The notes: generated by a model from the letters alone, not told the origin. A DNA stretch of 64,000 bases from UBA3478 sp036782715 (GCA_036782715.1 DAIPYN010000001.1:90903-154902), one strand, 5' to 3'. Shown: positions 1 through 8,372, counted from the stretch's first letter. Numbers and translations: made by a program.

Positions 1-431
1 GTGTTCGAATGCTCGTTGCTCGCCTCAAAGAAGTCGATGAGTGCTCTCAAATGACTCGTGTGCGCATGAACGCCACCATCGCTACATAGACCTAAAAGGT
101 GGACATTTACACCTTCTTTGTTTGCGTAGTCTAGTGCACTTTGAAGTACTTCGTTCTGGGCAAAGCTTCCTTCATCAACCGCCTTGTTAATCTTCGCAAA
201 ATCTTGATAAACAATTCTTCCTGCACCGAGGTTCATGTGTCCCACTTCGCTATTACCCATTTGCCCGTCAGGTAGACCAACATGCATACCATAGGTTTTC
301 AGAGTGGCATGAGGATAATTTTGATATAGGCTATCTATAAACGGAGTATTGGCTTGTTCAATGGCAGAGATCTTTGGATCAGGAGACATCCCCCATCCAT
401 CTAAGATCATTAGAAGCGCCTTTTTGTTCAT
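1..431 (-). CDS. gpmI: 2,3-bisphosphoglycerate-independent phosphoglycerate mutase, N-terminal part (runs off window)
   Basis: Reading the minus strand from an ATG at 431 gives 143 residues of an alkaline-phosphatase-superfamily phosphoglycerate mutase, which interconverts 3- and 2-phosphoglycerate in glycolysis. Residues 7-14 (LMILDGWG) carry the first metal-binding Asp (D11). Residues 60-72 (NSEVGHMNLGAGR) carry the catalytic serine S61 that is phosphorylated in this family. The text around residues 115-126 (LCSDGGVHAHTSH) matches the family. The C-terminal part lies beyond base 1. A -7 box, TAACTTTG, sits 24 bases upstream of the ATG. The ORF reads through to the window edge without interruption. 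Confidence 0.96.
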   Translation of the reverse strand, partial: MNKKALLMILDGWGMSPDPKISAIEQANTPFIDSLYQNYPHATLKTYGMHVGLPDGQMGNSEVGHMNLGAGRIVYQDFAKINKAVDEGSFAQNEVLQSALDYANKEGVNVHLLGLCSDGGVHAHTSHLRALIDFFEASNEHSN

Positions 432-455
432 GGTATTCGTTTTTGGTTGAGGTTA

Positions 456-463
456 CAAAGTTA
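456..463 (-). promoter_or_regulatory. Bacteroidota -7 box for gpmI
   Basis: TAACTTTG read on the minus strand matches the TAnnTTTG consensus. The predicted transcript start is near 452, giving a leader of about 21 nt before the gpmI ATG at 431. No convincing -33 TTG is seen at the usual spacing. Confidence 0.5.
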
Positions 464-469
464 CGATTT

Positions 470-1228
470 CTAAGGTAGAAGAAGCGGATTGATATCTAGA
501 AGCTGCTCCCTCAGATAGGAAGTTTTCAGACTTGAGTTTATTACTTCGATACCTTTTACTTGTTGTTTCAAAGCGATTTCGTATACCTCTTTCTTGATAT
601 AACGTTTTAGAATAGAAATAGATTCGGGTGCATAAGATAAATGCCAAGGTTCGTACTTAAATCCTTTACGCTCTGGGTGATTGGTATAGACCAAATAGAA
701 TCCGTAGTTAGCTGCGTTATCAGTCAACCAGTGATGTAGGTTTTCGAAGGCTCCTCCACTGTTAAAATGCTCTTCAAGCAAAACATCGCCTTCCATTTTT
801 ATTTTGCCCTGTATAACGTCAATATCGGTTCCCCAATGATGTCTTGAGGTTCCTGGAATGGTTGAATATTCAATAATTTTATTAACCGATTCTATCGGCG
901 ACAGACCTTCAGTTTGAAATCTATTGAATTTACTCTCGAAGATGGCCTTTTGTCTTGAATAAGATCTAAAACTGGAGACAGGGCTGATCACAATTCCATC
1001 CTCCCATGCGGCCACTCGCATTTTATTAAAAGCTTTGAATGTTTTTCTAGTTAAGACAAGTGGGTCTTCCCCTTTCAAAGAAGCCCGATTCATTCCCATC
1101 AATCGGTTAACGCTCCAGAAAAAAGGATTTTCTGAGTCGATTAATGAGTCTTTTGCCCAGCTAGGTAAGCATCCGGCCGCTAGGGCAGTAGTAGCGCTTT
1201 GTTTTAAAAATACTCTTCGATTAATCAT
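470..1228 (-). CDS. Exported M15 (VanY-type) D-Ala-D-Ala carboxypeptidase-like protein with Tat signal
   Basis: A 252-residue protein of the VanY/peptidase M15B family, zinc enzymes that trim peptidoglycan stem peptides. The zinc-site motif SxHxxGxxxD is seen at residues 128-137 (S128, H130, G133, D137), and the second motif ExWH at E193-W195-H196. The N-terminus has two adjacent arginines followed by VFLK and a short Ala-rich hydrophobic stretch (residues 4-20), which fits a twin-arginine export signal. A Cys at 20 is not in a clear lipobox context. Its start overlaps the stop of the upstream GNAT gene by 4 bases, so the two are probably co-translated. Substrate specificity is inferred from family only. 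Confidence 0.88.
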   Translation of the reverse strand: MINRRVFLKQSATTALAAGCLPSWAKDSLIDSENPFFWSVNRLMGMNRASLKGEDPLVLTRKTFKAFNKMRVAAWEDGIVISPVSSFRSYSRQKAIFESKFNRFQTEGLSPIESVNKIIEYSTIPGTSRHHWGTDIDVIQGKIKMEGDVLLEEHFNSGGAFENLHHWLTDNAANYGFYLVYTNHPERKGFKYEPWHLSYAPESISILKRYIKKEVYEIALKQQVKGIEVINSSLKTSYLREQLLDINPLLLP

Positions 1229-1662
1229 AAGATCTCTTTCAACATTTTATAGTGCGGACCAACACCTTCAATTTCGAATTCATTTCCTAGTGCCTGGTAT
1301 CCGTATTTATGATAAAAACCAACCGCAGAGGTTCGTGCATTAAACCACAAAACTTTTTGGCCTAGTTCGATTAGTTTAGATTCGGCTGCGAGAAGTAATT
1401 TTTGTCCGATTCCACTTCCCTGGTAATCTTCTAAAACTGCCATTCCTCTGAGTTGATAATAGCTGTCTTTAATCATAGATTGCGGGTTAACCGTTAGGGT
1501 ACAACATCCAATAATGTGATCACTATCTAAAGCAGCAAAATGAATGCTTTCAGCATCATTGTCTCCGCTAAAGTGACAGTCTTCTAGGGTCATCCCTTTG
1601 CGTAAGATGTCTAAACGAACCTTTAAAATTTCCGAGGCTTCGGTGGTTTTTATGGATAGCAT
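1225..1662 (-). CDS. GNAT family N-acetyltransferase
   Basis: A 145-residue GCN5-related acetyltransferase, transferring an acetyl group from acetyl-CoA to an unknown amine. The acetyl-CoA pyrophosphate-binding loop is at residues 81-86 (QGSGIG), preceded by the usual beta4 strand (GMAVLEDY). The C-terminal FYHKYGYQ element is also typical. I place the start at 1662 rather than at the in-frame ATG at 1707. The longer form adds 15 atypical residues and would overlap the divergent gene starting at 1706. It forms a two-gene unit with the M15 peptidase downstream through an ATGA overlap. The substrate is not predictable from sequence. Confidence 0.88.
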   Translation of the reverse strand: MLSIKTTEASEILKVRLDILRKGMTLEDCHFSGDNDAESIHFAALDSDHIIGCCTLTVNPQSMIKDSYYQLRGMAVLEDYQGSGIGQKLLLAAESKLIELGQKVLWFNARTSAVGFYHKYGYQALGNEFEIEGVGPHYKMLKEIL

Positions 1663-1705
1663 TTCGACTGATTTTATAGTAAATTTAAACTTTAGAATAG
1701 TTAGC

Positions 1706-2449
1706 ATGCGGATAAAACTCTTTTTTGGCCTCTTTTTTACTTTCGGGTTACTTTTTGCTCAGCGATCGAAATCCCCCGAATTACATCTATTACGTGGCCA
1801 GGTTCTTTATAGAAATAGCTTCGTGCAAGATGAAGCTGTAGTGAATTCTACCCGTGACTTCAGCACGATAACCGATCAAAACGGTGCCTTTGAGATTTAT
1901 GTAGCCGTAGGAGATGAATTGGTCTTTAAGGCCGTTAACTATCAATTAGAAGTCGTTAAAATCACGACAGATATCATTCAGAATAATCGCTTAGTAGTTG
2001 AAGTTACTGAGCGAGTCAATGAGCTTGATGAGGTGGTTGTAGGTCCAGAAAATCAGCAGAAGTTTATTGAGCTGAAAAATGAAGAGTTTAAAGGGTACGA
2101 TTATGGGATTGATCGATCTACCCCGGTTCAAAACACGGTATTGTCACCATCGGCTACGGGGATGCGAGACGGACTCAACTTTGTAGCCATGTATAAATTA
2201 CTTAAAAGCTTGCTTTTTAGCACAGATCCTGAAAAGCCTTCAGTTCCCTTATCAAAGGCGCTTCGAACAGTCTATGAAGATGACTTCTTTCTCAATGACC
2301 TAGGGCTTGAACGATCTGAGATTGAACTTTTTCTTCAGTTTTGCGATGAAACCATCCCAGCTCGCGATCTACTTCGTAAAGAAAACGAATTCGAACTTAT
2401 TGAATTTTTAGTGAATAGCTCTGCTGTCTTTAAAGAACAAAATCGTTGA
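1706..2449 (+). CDS. Exported carboxypeptidase-regulatory-like domain protein (paralogue 1)
   Basis: A 247-residue secreted or periplasmic protein of unknown function. Residues 1-18 form a hydrophobic signal peptide ending in LLFAQ. The next ~90 residues resemble the beta-sandwich 'carboxypeptidase D regulatory-like' domain common in Bacteroidota, with a TDQNGAFEI strand typical of that fold, ending in a NELDEVVVGP segment as in TonB-system plug-adjacent domains. The C-terminal half is predicted helical. The start at 1706 is chosen because the signal peptide begins there, although the frame is open further upstream. The next gene is a paralogue: a similar beta domain with a TDSNGRFQI strand and an IELFLQFCDE/VRRFLYFCEA-type C-terminal motif. 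Confidence 0.8.
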   Translation: MRIKLFFGLFFTFGLLFAQRSKSPELHLLRGQVLYRNSFVQDEAVVNSTRDFSTITDQNGAFEIYVAVGDELVFKAVNYQLEVVKITTDIIQNNRLVVEVTERVNELDEVVVGPENQQKFIELKNEEFKGYDYGIDRSTPVQNTVLSPSATGMRDGLNFVAMYKLLKSLLFSTDPEKPSVPLSKALRTVYEDDFFLNDLGLERSEIELFLQFCDETIPARDLLRKENEFELIEFLVNSSAVFKEQNR

Positions 2450-3210
2450 GAGCACTCCTTTTACTGTTCTGTTTTCTGAGCACTGCTCTATTTGCTCAAG
2501 CCCAAAATCGGCTTGTACAGATTAATGGAAAGATCAAAGCAGATTCAGATGATATAGAATCGGTTACCGTGCAAAATCTTCGTTCGGGAGCAGCTACCAT
2601 AACCGATTCAAATGGGCGCTTTCAAATACAGGTGCAATTGGGAGATACCTTGGTTCTGTCAGCGGTTCAGTTTAAAACAAAACAGTTCGTTTACGATCAA
2701 TCTTTTCGTGGAGTAACTTCTATTGAAATTCCTATGGACTCCTTTGTTAATAAATTGAAAGGGGTAACTCTACAGCCTTTTGGTTTAAGCGGGAGAATTA
2801 GTACGGATTTAGACTCACTTGCCATTGAAGGTCCGCCAACAGCAACTTCTTTGGGATTGCCTAATGCTAATGTCTACATTCCTACGAAAAATGAACGAAT
2901 GCTCTACGAGGCTACCTCGGGAGGCGGATTGATTCCCCTTAATCCCTTGCTCAATGCACTAACAGGAAGAACCAAAGAGCTCAAAAATCAAGTTCGATTG
3001 GAGCGAAAGAACCAAACGTTGGAGCTCGTTATCAAACGCTATGAACAATTGCTATTTGAAGATCAGTTGGGAATCAAAAAAGACGACGTTCGTCGATTCT
3101 TATACTTTTGTGAGGCAGATTCTCTTTTTGTTTCAACACTCGAAAAGGAAGATGAGATTTTATTTTATGAATTTTTAAAGTCCAAAGCACTGCAGTTCAA
3201 ATTATTATGA
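2446..3210 (+). CDS. Exported carboxypeptidase-regulatory-like domain protein (paralogue 2, TTG start)
   Basis: A 254-residue exported protein, paralogous to its upstream neighbour. It begins with TTG at 2446, which overlaps the preceding stop as TTGA. The TTG is supported because a clean signal peptide (LLLLFCFLSTALFAQAQ) starts immediately after it and there is no nearby in-frame ATG. The first mature ~90 residues form a regulatory-like beta sandwich with TDSNGRFQI. The C-terminal segment contains VRRFLYFCEAD, matching IELFLQFCDE in paralogue 1. Its own stop overlaps the next gene by ATGA. Function is unknown; a role in envelope biogenesis with the M1 peptidase downstream is only an inference from gene order. 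Confidence 0.78.
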   Translation: MRALLLLFCFLSTALFAQAQNRLVQINGKIKADSDDIESVTVQNLRSGAATITDSNGRFQIQVQLGDTLVLSAVQFKTKQFVYDQSFRGVTSIEIPMDSFVNKLKGVTLQPFGLSGRISTDLDSLAIEGPPTATSLGLPNANVYIPTKNERMLYEATSGGGLIPLNPLLNALTGRTKELKNQVRLERKNQTLELVIKRYEQLLFEDQLGIKKDDVRRFLYFCEADSLFVSTLEKEDEILFYEFLKSKALQFKLL

Positions 3211-3713
3211 TGAAAACCTGGCTACTTTTTTTTCTCACGCTTTTTCCTATAACGAGTCTGCAACCGCTCGATCATAAATTCTATTTAAGTGTAACTCAAA
3301 TGGAGTTCGATGCCGATAAGAATCGTATTACCGCAATAAGTAGGGTATTTGTTGACGATCTAGAAGAGACCTTGCGACAACGTTACGATGTTCAATTAGC
3401 GTTAGGTACCGATCGAGAAGATGAAAAGGCGTCTTTTTACATTCGTCGTTATGTGGAGCAAAAGCTTACTGTTGAAATAAACAACGTGCCGCTCGAATTT
3501 AGTTTTGCGGGTTTTACCTATCAAAACGATCAAATTGTTTTACTTTCAGAATTTAGCATTATTGATAGCGATGATTACGAAATCAAGGTGACTAACACGA
3601 TTATAACCGATGCTTATTCAGACCAACAGAATCTAGTTCATTTTCGGATGAATCAAAAAAAGCAAAGCGAAGTGTTGACCAAGGAACGGCCTTTCTTTGT
3701 TGTAGCACTCTAG
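3207..3713 (+). CDS. DUF6702 family exported protein
   Basis: A 168-residue protein with a signal peptide (residues 1-18, hydrophobic) followed directly by HKFYLSVTQ, the hallmark start of the DUF6702 family in Bacteroidota. The middle contains repeated short beta strands. No enzymatic motif is visible. It is translationally coupled to the preceding gene (ATGA overlap at 3207-3210) and is followed after 61 bases by an M1 metallopeptidase. DUF6702 next to an M1 peptidase is, to my recollection, a common flavobacterial arrangement, which suggests but does not prove a shared envelope role. Confidence 0.82.
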   Translation: MMKTWLLFFLTLFPITSLQPLDHKFYLSVTQMEFDADKNRITAISRVFVDDLEETLRQRYDVQLALGTDREDEKASFYIRRYVEQKLTVEINNVPLEFSFAGFTYQNDQIVLLSEFSIIDSDDYEIKVTNTIITDAYSDQQNLVHFRMNQKKQSEVLTKERPFFVVAL

Positions 3714-3774
3714 AATTCTTTGTTTAAACTCAAGAAAAGGGCTAAATTAACCCTCTAAAAATTAACTCATTTTA

Positions 3775-6075
3775 ATGAAAAAACTAATTCACTTGTTTGC
3801 TGCGCTTGCCATGGTGTTTTCAATCCCCCTGGCAGCCCAAGAAGAGGCTCCACAGCGTGAGCCTGGTCACTACAATAATAATCGATTTAAGCAGTTGTAT
3901 GAAGAGTTTTCAACTCCAAATACCTATCGTTCGGCGAGCGGAGCTCCCGGTCCAGATTACTATCAGCAACGAGCTGATTACAAAATGGATATTACGTTAG
4001 ATGATAAGAATGCCAGAATCTATGGTGAAGAAACCATCACCTATACGAATAATTCGCCAGACAATTTAGAGTTCCTGTGGGTGCAATTAGACCAAAACGT
4101 AAGAGCGAAGGATTCAAAGTCTCCACTTAGAAATGGGAGCGGAGTAAATCTTGCTTATACGGCTGGTAATTTTGCCCAATCATTTATGGGTGAACCCTTT
4201 GATGGCGGATTTAACATTGAATGGGTAAAAGATAGTAGAGGTAACTTACCGTACACCATCAACCAAACGATGATGCGTATTGACTTAGCGACTCCACTTC
4301 TAAGTGGTCAGAGCTATAGTTTTAGTATCAAATGGTGGTACAATATTCCTGATCATACGGTGAATAGAGCAAGATCGGGTTACGAGTATTTTGCTGAAGA
4401 TGGCAACCGCGCCTACGTAATCGCTCAATTCTTCCCAAGAATGGCTGTCTACAGCGACGTTGAAGGTTGGCAAAACCATCAATTTTGGGGTAGTGGTGAA
4501 TTCGCACTTCCTTTCGGAGATTACGAGGTAAATATTACTGTGCCTAAAGACCATGTGTTAGACGCTACCGGTGAATTACAAAATAGAAAACAGGTATTCT
4601 CTAAAGAGATGATGAAACGATACGAGCAGGCTAAAAAGTCATACGATGAGCCTGTAATGATTGTTACTCAAGAAGAAGCAGAGGCAGCTGAAAAAGGGTT
4701 TGCTGAGAAAACGAAGACTTGGAAATTTATCGCTAGAAATGTACGAGACTATGGATTTGCCACTTCTCGCAAGTTCATTTGGGATATGATGGCGGTGAAA
4801 ATTGGTAACAAAGACGTTATGGCGGTTTCTCTTTATCCAAAAGAAGGAAATCCACTTTGGGAGGAATGGTCAACTCGTGCTGTTGCTTCTACATTGAAAT
4901 CCTATTCGAAATTCACTTTTGATTATCCCTATCACAAGGCAATCTCTGTTCATGCAAAGAATCAAGGAATGGAGTACCCGATGATTTGTTGGAACTACGG
5001 ACGTCCGAATAAAGACGGAACGTACTCAGATCGAACCAAATTCGGAATGATGAGTGTAATTATTCACGAGGTTGGTCACAATTTTTTCCCGATGATTGTA
5101 AACTCTGATGAGCGTCAGTGGGGATGGATGGACGAAGGTCTAGATACTTTTATGCAATACCTTGCCGAACAGGAGTTTGGAGAGGCTTACCCTGCTGCTA
5201 TTGAAGGGTTAGATAAGTATCCTTCACGCAGAGGTGCGCCTTCAGCAATTGTTCCTTATATGTCTGGTGATCAAAGTTATATCGCACCTATCATGTCAAA
5301 TCCTGAAAATGTTTATCAGTTAGGGCCTAATGCCTACGCTAAGCCGGCAACTGCACTAAATATTTTACGCGAAACAGTAATGGGAAGAGAATTATTCGAT
5401 CACGCATTTAAAACGTATTCGCAGCGATGGATGTTTAAGCACCCAACACCAGAAGATTTCTTCAGAACGATGGAGGATGCTTCTGCAGTGGATCTAGACT
5501 GGTTCTGGAGATCTTGGTTCTACACAACAGATTATGTAGACATCGGAGTGGGAGAAGTGAAGAGCTACTATGTATCAAATGAGCCAACCCCAGAGATGAA
5601 AGAGTACATGGCTGCAAATGGTTTAACTGAGGCAGATCTTCCTCCGCTAGTGTATCTAGCTGATTTAAATGCTGAAGATGTTGATCCGAACTTAGCAGCA
5701 GCTGTACCGTCTGAAACCTCTACAACTCTTAAGGAGTTTATGATGGATAACATGACTGAGTCAGAGCGTGCTGAGGTAAAAGAGCCCAAGTACTTTTATG
5801 AGATTTCTTTTGAGAAACCGGGAGGTATCCCAATGCCACTGATCGTTGAGTACACCTACGAAGATGGAAGCTCTGAGACGGTGACCTATCCGCCTGAAAT
5901 TTGGAGAAAGAACGATGCTAAGGTAAAGCGTGTGATCTCATCAGACAAAAAGCTTACAGGGATTGTCATTGATCCTAAAGCAGAAACGGCTGATATTGAT
6001 ACCGCAAACAATTCCTGGCCTAAAAAAGAGGAAGGATCTGAATTTGATGCTTTAAAAGCGCAAATCAAAGGATAA
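3775..6075 (+). CDS. Secreted M1 family metallopeptidase
   Basis: A 766-residue zinc aminopeptidase-like protein. A signal peptide spans about residues 1-21 (ending AAQEE). The gluzincin motif HEVGH is at residues 431-435, with the third zinc ligand E454 in WMDEGLD, exactly the HExxH-x18-E spacing of M1 peptidases. The exopeptidase loop normally reading GxMEN is here QGMEYP, so alpha-amino recognition may be altered. A C-terminal domain (about 600-766) is acidic and less conserved. It is followed by a strong intrinsic terminator at 6096-6127. It probably degrades peptides outside the cytoplasm; the precise substrate is unknown. Confidence 0.93.
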   Translation: MKKLIHLFAALAMVFSIPLAAQEEAPQREPGHYNNNRFKQLYEEFSTPNTYRSASGAPGPDYYQQRADYKMDITLDDKNARIYGEETITYTNNSPDNLEFLWVQLDQNVRAKDSKSPLRNGSGVNLAYTAGNFAQSFMGEPFDGGFNIEWVKDSRGNLPYTINQTMMRIDLATPLLSGQSYSFSIKWWYNIPDHTVNRARSGYEYFAEDGNRAYVIAQFFPRMAVYSDVEGWQNHQFWGSGEFALPFGDYEVNITVPKDHVLDATGELQNRKQVFSKEMMKRYEQAKKSYDEPVMIVTQEEAEAAEKGFAEKTKTWKFIARNVRDYGFATSRKFIWDMMAVKIGNKDVMAVSLYPKEGNPLWEEWSTRAVASTLKSYSKFTFDYPYHKAISVHAKNQGMEYPMICWNYGRPNKDGTYSDRTKFGMMSVIIHEVGHNFFPMIVNSDERQWGWMDEGLDTFMQYLAEQEFGEAYPAAIEGLDKYPSRRGAPSAIVPYMSGDQSYIAPIMSNPENVYQLGPNAYAKPATALNILRETVMGRELFDHAFKTYSQRWMFKHPTPEDFFRTMEDASAVDLDWFWRSWFYTTDYVDIGVGEVKSYYVSNEPTPEMKEYMAANGLTEADLPPLVYLADLNAEDVDPNLAAAVPSETSTTLKEFMMDNMTESERAEVKEPKYFYEISFEKPGGIPMPLIVEYTYEDGSSETVTYPPEIWRKNDAKVKRVISSDKKLTGIVIDPKAETADIDTANNSWPKKEEGSEFDALKAQIKG

Positions 6076-6095
6076 TTTCTTTTACTCAAAATTCT

Positions 6096-6127
6096 AAACC
6101 CGCAGTGAAACCGCTGCGGGTTTTTTT
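6096..6127 (+). terminator. Intrinsic terminator after the M1 peptidase gene
   Basis: A 10-bp perfect stem, AAACCCGCAG/CTGCGGGTTT, with an 8-nt loop is followed by a run of T's to 6127. The last T of the tract is also the first base of the tatA -7 box. Confidence 0.92.
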
Positions 6128-6134
6128 ATATTTG
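6127..6134 (+). promoter_or_regulatory. -7 box for tatA, fused to the preceding terminator
   Basis: TATATTTG matches TAnnTTTG. Only 5 nt separate it from the tatA ATG at 6140, so the predicted transcript has essentially no 5' leader. It abuts the T-tract of the upstream terminator. Confidence 0.6.
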
Positions 6135-6139
6135 TATTC

Positions 6140-6412
6140 ATGCATTCTCTCTTTATTAGCGGCGCAGAAATATTCTTCATACTCTTTATGGTGGTGATCA
6201 TTTTTGGTACAGATCGCTTGCCAGAAATTGTACGGGGCCTAGCTAAAGGAATGCGCCAACTAAAAGATGCAGCTGACGATGTTAAGCGTGAAATTCAGAA
6301 GTCTGCAGATAAAAGTGGTATAGACACTTCCATAGCCGATGATCTTAAAAAGAGTGCAGATCAAGTAAAAAAGTCGGTAGAAGAAGTGACGGGTACTATT
6401 AAACGTCAGTAA
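6140..6412 (+). CDS. tatA: Twin-arginine translocase subunit TatA/TatE family
   Basis: A 90-residue pore-forming component of the Tat pathway, which exports folded proteins across the inner membrane. A short N-terminal membrane helix (about residues 7-22, SGAEIFFILFMVVIIFG) is followed by the family hinge FG and an amphipathic helix (LPEIVRGLAKGMRQLKDA). A charged, Lys-rich tail ends the protein. The usual TatA polar residue in the membrane helix is E10. It stands alone, with no tatC next to it. The M15 peptidase about 5 kb upstream carries a Tat-type signal and is a plausible client. The ATG at 6140 is the only start compatible with the promoter. Confidence 0.93.
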   Translation: MHSLFISGAEIFFILFMVVIIFGTDRLPEIVRGLAKGMRQLKDAADDVKREIQKSADKSGIDTSIADDLKKSADQVKKSVEEVTGTIKRQ

Positions 6413-6413
6413 G

Positions 6414-7055
6414 TTATAGGTATCGGGCTACACTTAATCCGTCTCTTATAGGTAAAATGAGGTGCTCGAAACGGTCGTCTTCAGTTAATCTTTGATTATA
6501 GGTCAACAATGCTTTGGTAGCTTTATCGCCTTTTTGAAGCGGTTCTACTACTTTACCACTCCACAAAATGTTATCAGATACTACAAGACACCCTTTGCTT
6601 AGCTTAGGAATTACTGCATCTAGGTATTCGTTGTAATCGGCTTTTTTAGCGTCAATAAAGACTAAATCAAACTGATCTTTCAGAGTAGGTATGATTTCTA
6701 AGGCATCACCGACGATAGGTTGGATACTTTTATAATAAGGGCTTAATTTCCAATACTTCTGTTGTAGCCAAGCCAATTCCTCATTCACTTCAATAGTAGT
6801 GATGGTTCCTTGATCGCTTAACCCCTCTGCAAGACATAGTGCTGAATATCCTGTGTAAGTACCCAGTTCAAGAATACGATTGGGTCGAACTAATTTGCTT
6901 AAAAAAGAAAGTAGCCTACCTTGGTAATGACCCGAAATCATTCTTGGTTGAATTACTTTCTGATGCGTTTCATGGCTTAGGTTTTTGAGATAGGTTGGTT
7001 CGACCTCTATATGCTGGTCTAAATAAGATTCTAAAGCCTCTGAAAAGAAGTGCAT
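6414..7055 (-). CDS. SAM-dependent O-methyltransferase (COG4122 type)
   Basis: A 213-residue class I methyltransferase resembling caffeoyl-CoA/catechol O-methyltransferases. SAM motif I is ILELGTYTGYSA, motif II ITTIEVNEE, and the metal-binding stretch VFIDAKKADYNEY with DNILWSG follows, as in divalent-metal O-methyltransferases. I start it at 7055 (MHFFSEALESYL). The upstream in-frame extension to 7172 would overlap the divergent kynU and would lie upstream of the -7 box at 7082-7089. It ends one base from tatA, convergently. The physiological substrate is unknown. Confidence 0.9.
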   Translation of the reverse strand: MHFFSEALESYLDQHIEVEPTYLKNLSHETHQKVIQPRMISGHYQGRLLSFLSKLVRPNRILELGTYTGYSALCLAEGLSDQGTITTIEVNEELAWLQQKYWKLSPYYKSIQPIVGDALEIIPTLKDQFDLVFIDAKKADYNEYLDAVIPKLSKGCLVVSDNILWSGKVVEPLQKGDKATKALLTYNQRLTEDDRFEHLILPIRDGLSVARYL

Positions 7056-7081
7056 CGCTCTATTTTTAAGTAAATTTAGGG

Positions 7082-7089
7082 CAAAAATA
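7082..7089 (-). promoter_or_regulatory. -7 box for the O-methyltransferase gene
   Basis: TATTTTTG on the minus strand. The predicted start is near 7078, giving a leader of about 23 nt before the ATG at 7055. It lies between two divergent genes and supports the shorter methyltransferase start. Confidence 0.5.
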
Positions 7090-7094
7090 AGGCT

Positions 7095-8372
7095 ATGTTT
7101 CAAAGTTCTCTTCAATTCGCTAAAGACCTTGACGCTAATGATTCGCTCGCGAGCTATCGCGATCAATTTCATTTTCCGAAAACAGCTAAAGGAGAGAAGA
7201 AATTATACTTTACCGGGAACTCCTTAGGGTTGCAGCCCTTGAATGCTAAAAACCGTATTGGTCGAATACTAGACGAGTGGGCAGAATATGCGGTAGATGG
7301 TCACTTTTATTCTGAACATCCTTGGTGGGACTATCACGAAAGAATGGTACCTAAATTGGCCAAGGTCGTTGGTGCAAAGCCTAGTGAAGTTACAATCATG
7401 AATACCTTGACGGCCAATCTTCATTTACTCATGGTTTCTTTTTACCGCCCGACTTCTTCGCGTTACGCCATCTTGTGTGAAGAAAAAGCATTCCCTTCTG
7501 ATCAATATTTGATGAAATCTCAATTGAAGTTTCACGGATTTGATTTTGAAAGTGCACTCATTGAAGTTTCGGGTAACGGATCGGCTCCAACCACCGAGGA
7601 TTTCGTAAAGGCTATTGAAGAAAATAAAGATAGAGTTGCGCTTATACTTTTGGGTGGAGTAAATTATTACACAGCTGGAGTTCTTGATATTGAGACGATC
7701 ACTAGAGTTGCTCGGTCATATGGTATTACGATCGGATGGGATCTAGCCCACGCAGCAGGTAACATTTCATTAAAATTACATGATTGGGGAGTAGATTTTG
7801 CGGCGTGGTGTAGTTATAAGTACATGAATGCTGGGCCTGGTAGCTTATCGGGTGTATTTATTCATAAACGCCATCATAACCAGTCTTCAATTCCTCGATT
7901 CGAAGGTTGGTGGGGTGTAGATAAATCAGAGCGTTTTCAAATGAATGACTCCTTTAAGCCAGCGGTTGGAGCAGAGGCTTGGCAGTTGTCTAACCTGCCC
8001 ATTTTAGCTTTAGCACCCTACGATGCTTCTTTAGAGTTATTTGAAGAAGTAGGAATGGAGCGACTAACAGCAAAAAGCAAACAGCTTACAGACTATTTAG
8101 AATTTAAGATTAGAGAGATTGCTGAGCAGACGGGATATCCTCTCGAGATCATTACCCCTCAAAATAGAGGTGCCCAACTTTCTATCTTTATGCCTAATAA
8201 TGGACGAGCCATTTTCGATCATCTCTGTGAAAATGGAGTGGCACCCGATTGGAGAAATCCGAATGTGATTCGCGTTGCTCCGGTACCCTTATATAATTCT
8301 TTTGAAGATGTATATTTGTTTGCTGAGCGTTTCAAGGATGCAATCTACTCTACCGATAGTTCGGTAAAATAA
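7095..8372 (+). CDS. kynU: Kynureninase
   Basis: A 425-residue PLP enzyme of the kynureninase family, which cleaves L-kynurenine or 3-hydroxykynurenine to (hydroxy)anthranilate and alanine in tryptophan catabolism. The Schiff-base lysine is K242 in WCSYKYMNAGPGS, a diagnostic family signature. FTGNSLGLQP near the N-terminus and FEGWWGVDKSERF after the lysine are also characteristic. Length matches bacterial KynU. No other kynurenine-pathway genes are adjacent, so it may feed anthranilate or NAD synthesis from genes elsewhere. Its 3' end overlaps the convergent lipoprotein gene by 28 bases. Confidence 0.95.
   Translation: MFQSSLQFAKDLDANDSLASYRDQFHFPKTAKGEKKLYFTGNSLGLQPLNAKNRIGRILDEWAEYAVDGHFYSEHPWWDYHERMVPKLAKVVGAKPSEVTIMNTLTANLHLLMVSFYRPTSSRYAILCEEKAFPSDQYLMKSQLKFHGFDFESALIEVSGNGSAPTTEDFVKAIEENKDRVALILLGGVNYYTAGVLDIETITRVARSYGITIGWDLAHAAGNISLKLHDWGVDFAAWCSYKYMNAGPGSLSGVFIHKRHHNQSSIPRFEGWWGVDKSERFQMNDSFKPAVGAEAWQLSNLPILALAPYDASLELFEEVGMERLTAKSKQLTDYLEFKIREIAEQTGYPLEIITPQNRGAQLSIFMPNNGRAIFDHLCENGVAPDWRNPNVIRVAPVPLYNSFEDVYLFAERFKDAIYSTDSSVK

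Noticed and set aside
8350..8366. Small inverted repeat TACCGA/TCGGTA at the kynU end as a terminator
   Set aside because: Short stem within overlapping coding ends, followed by a mixed A-rich stretch rather than a T-tract on either strand.
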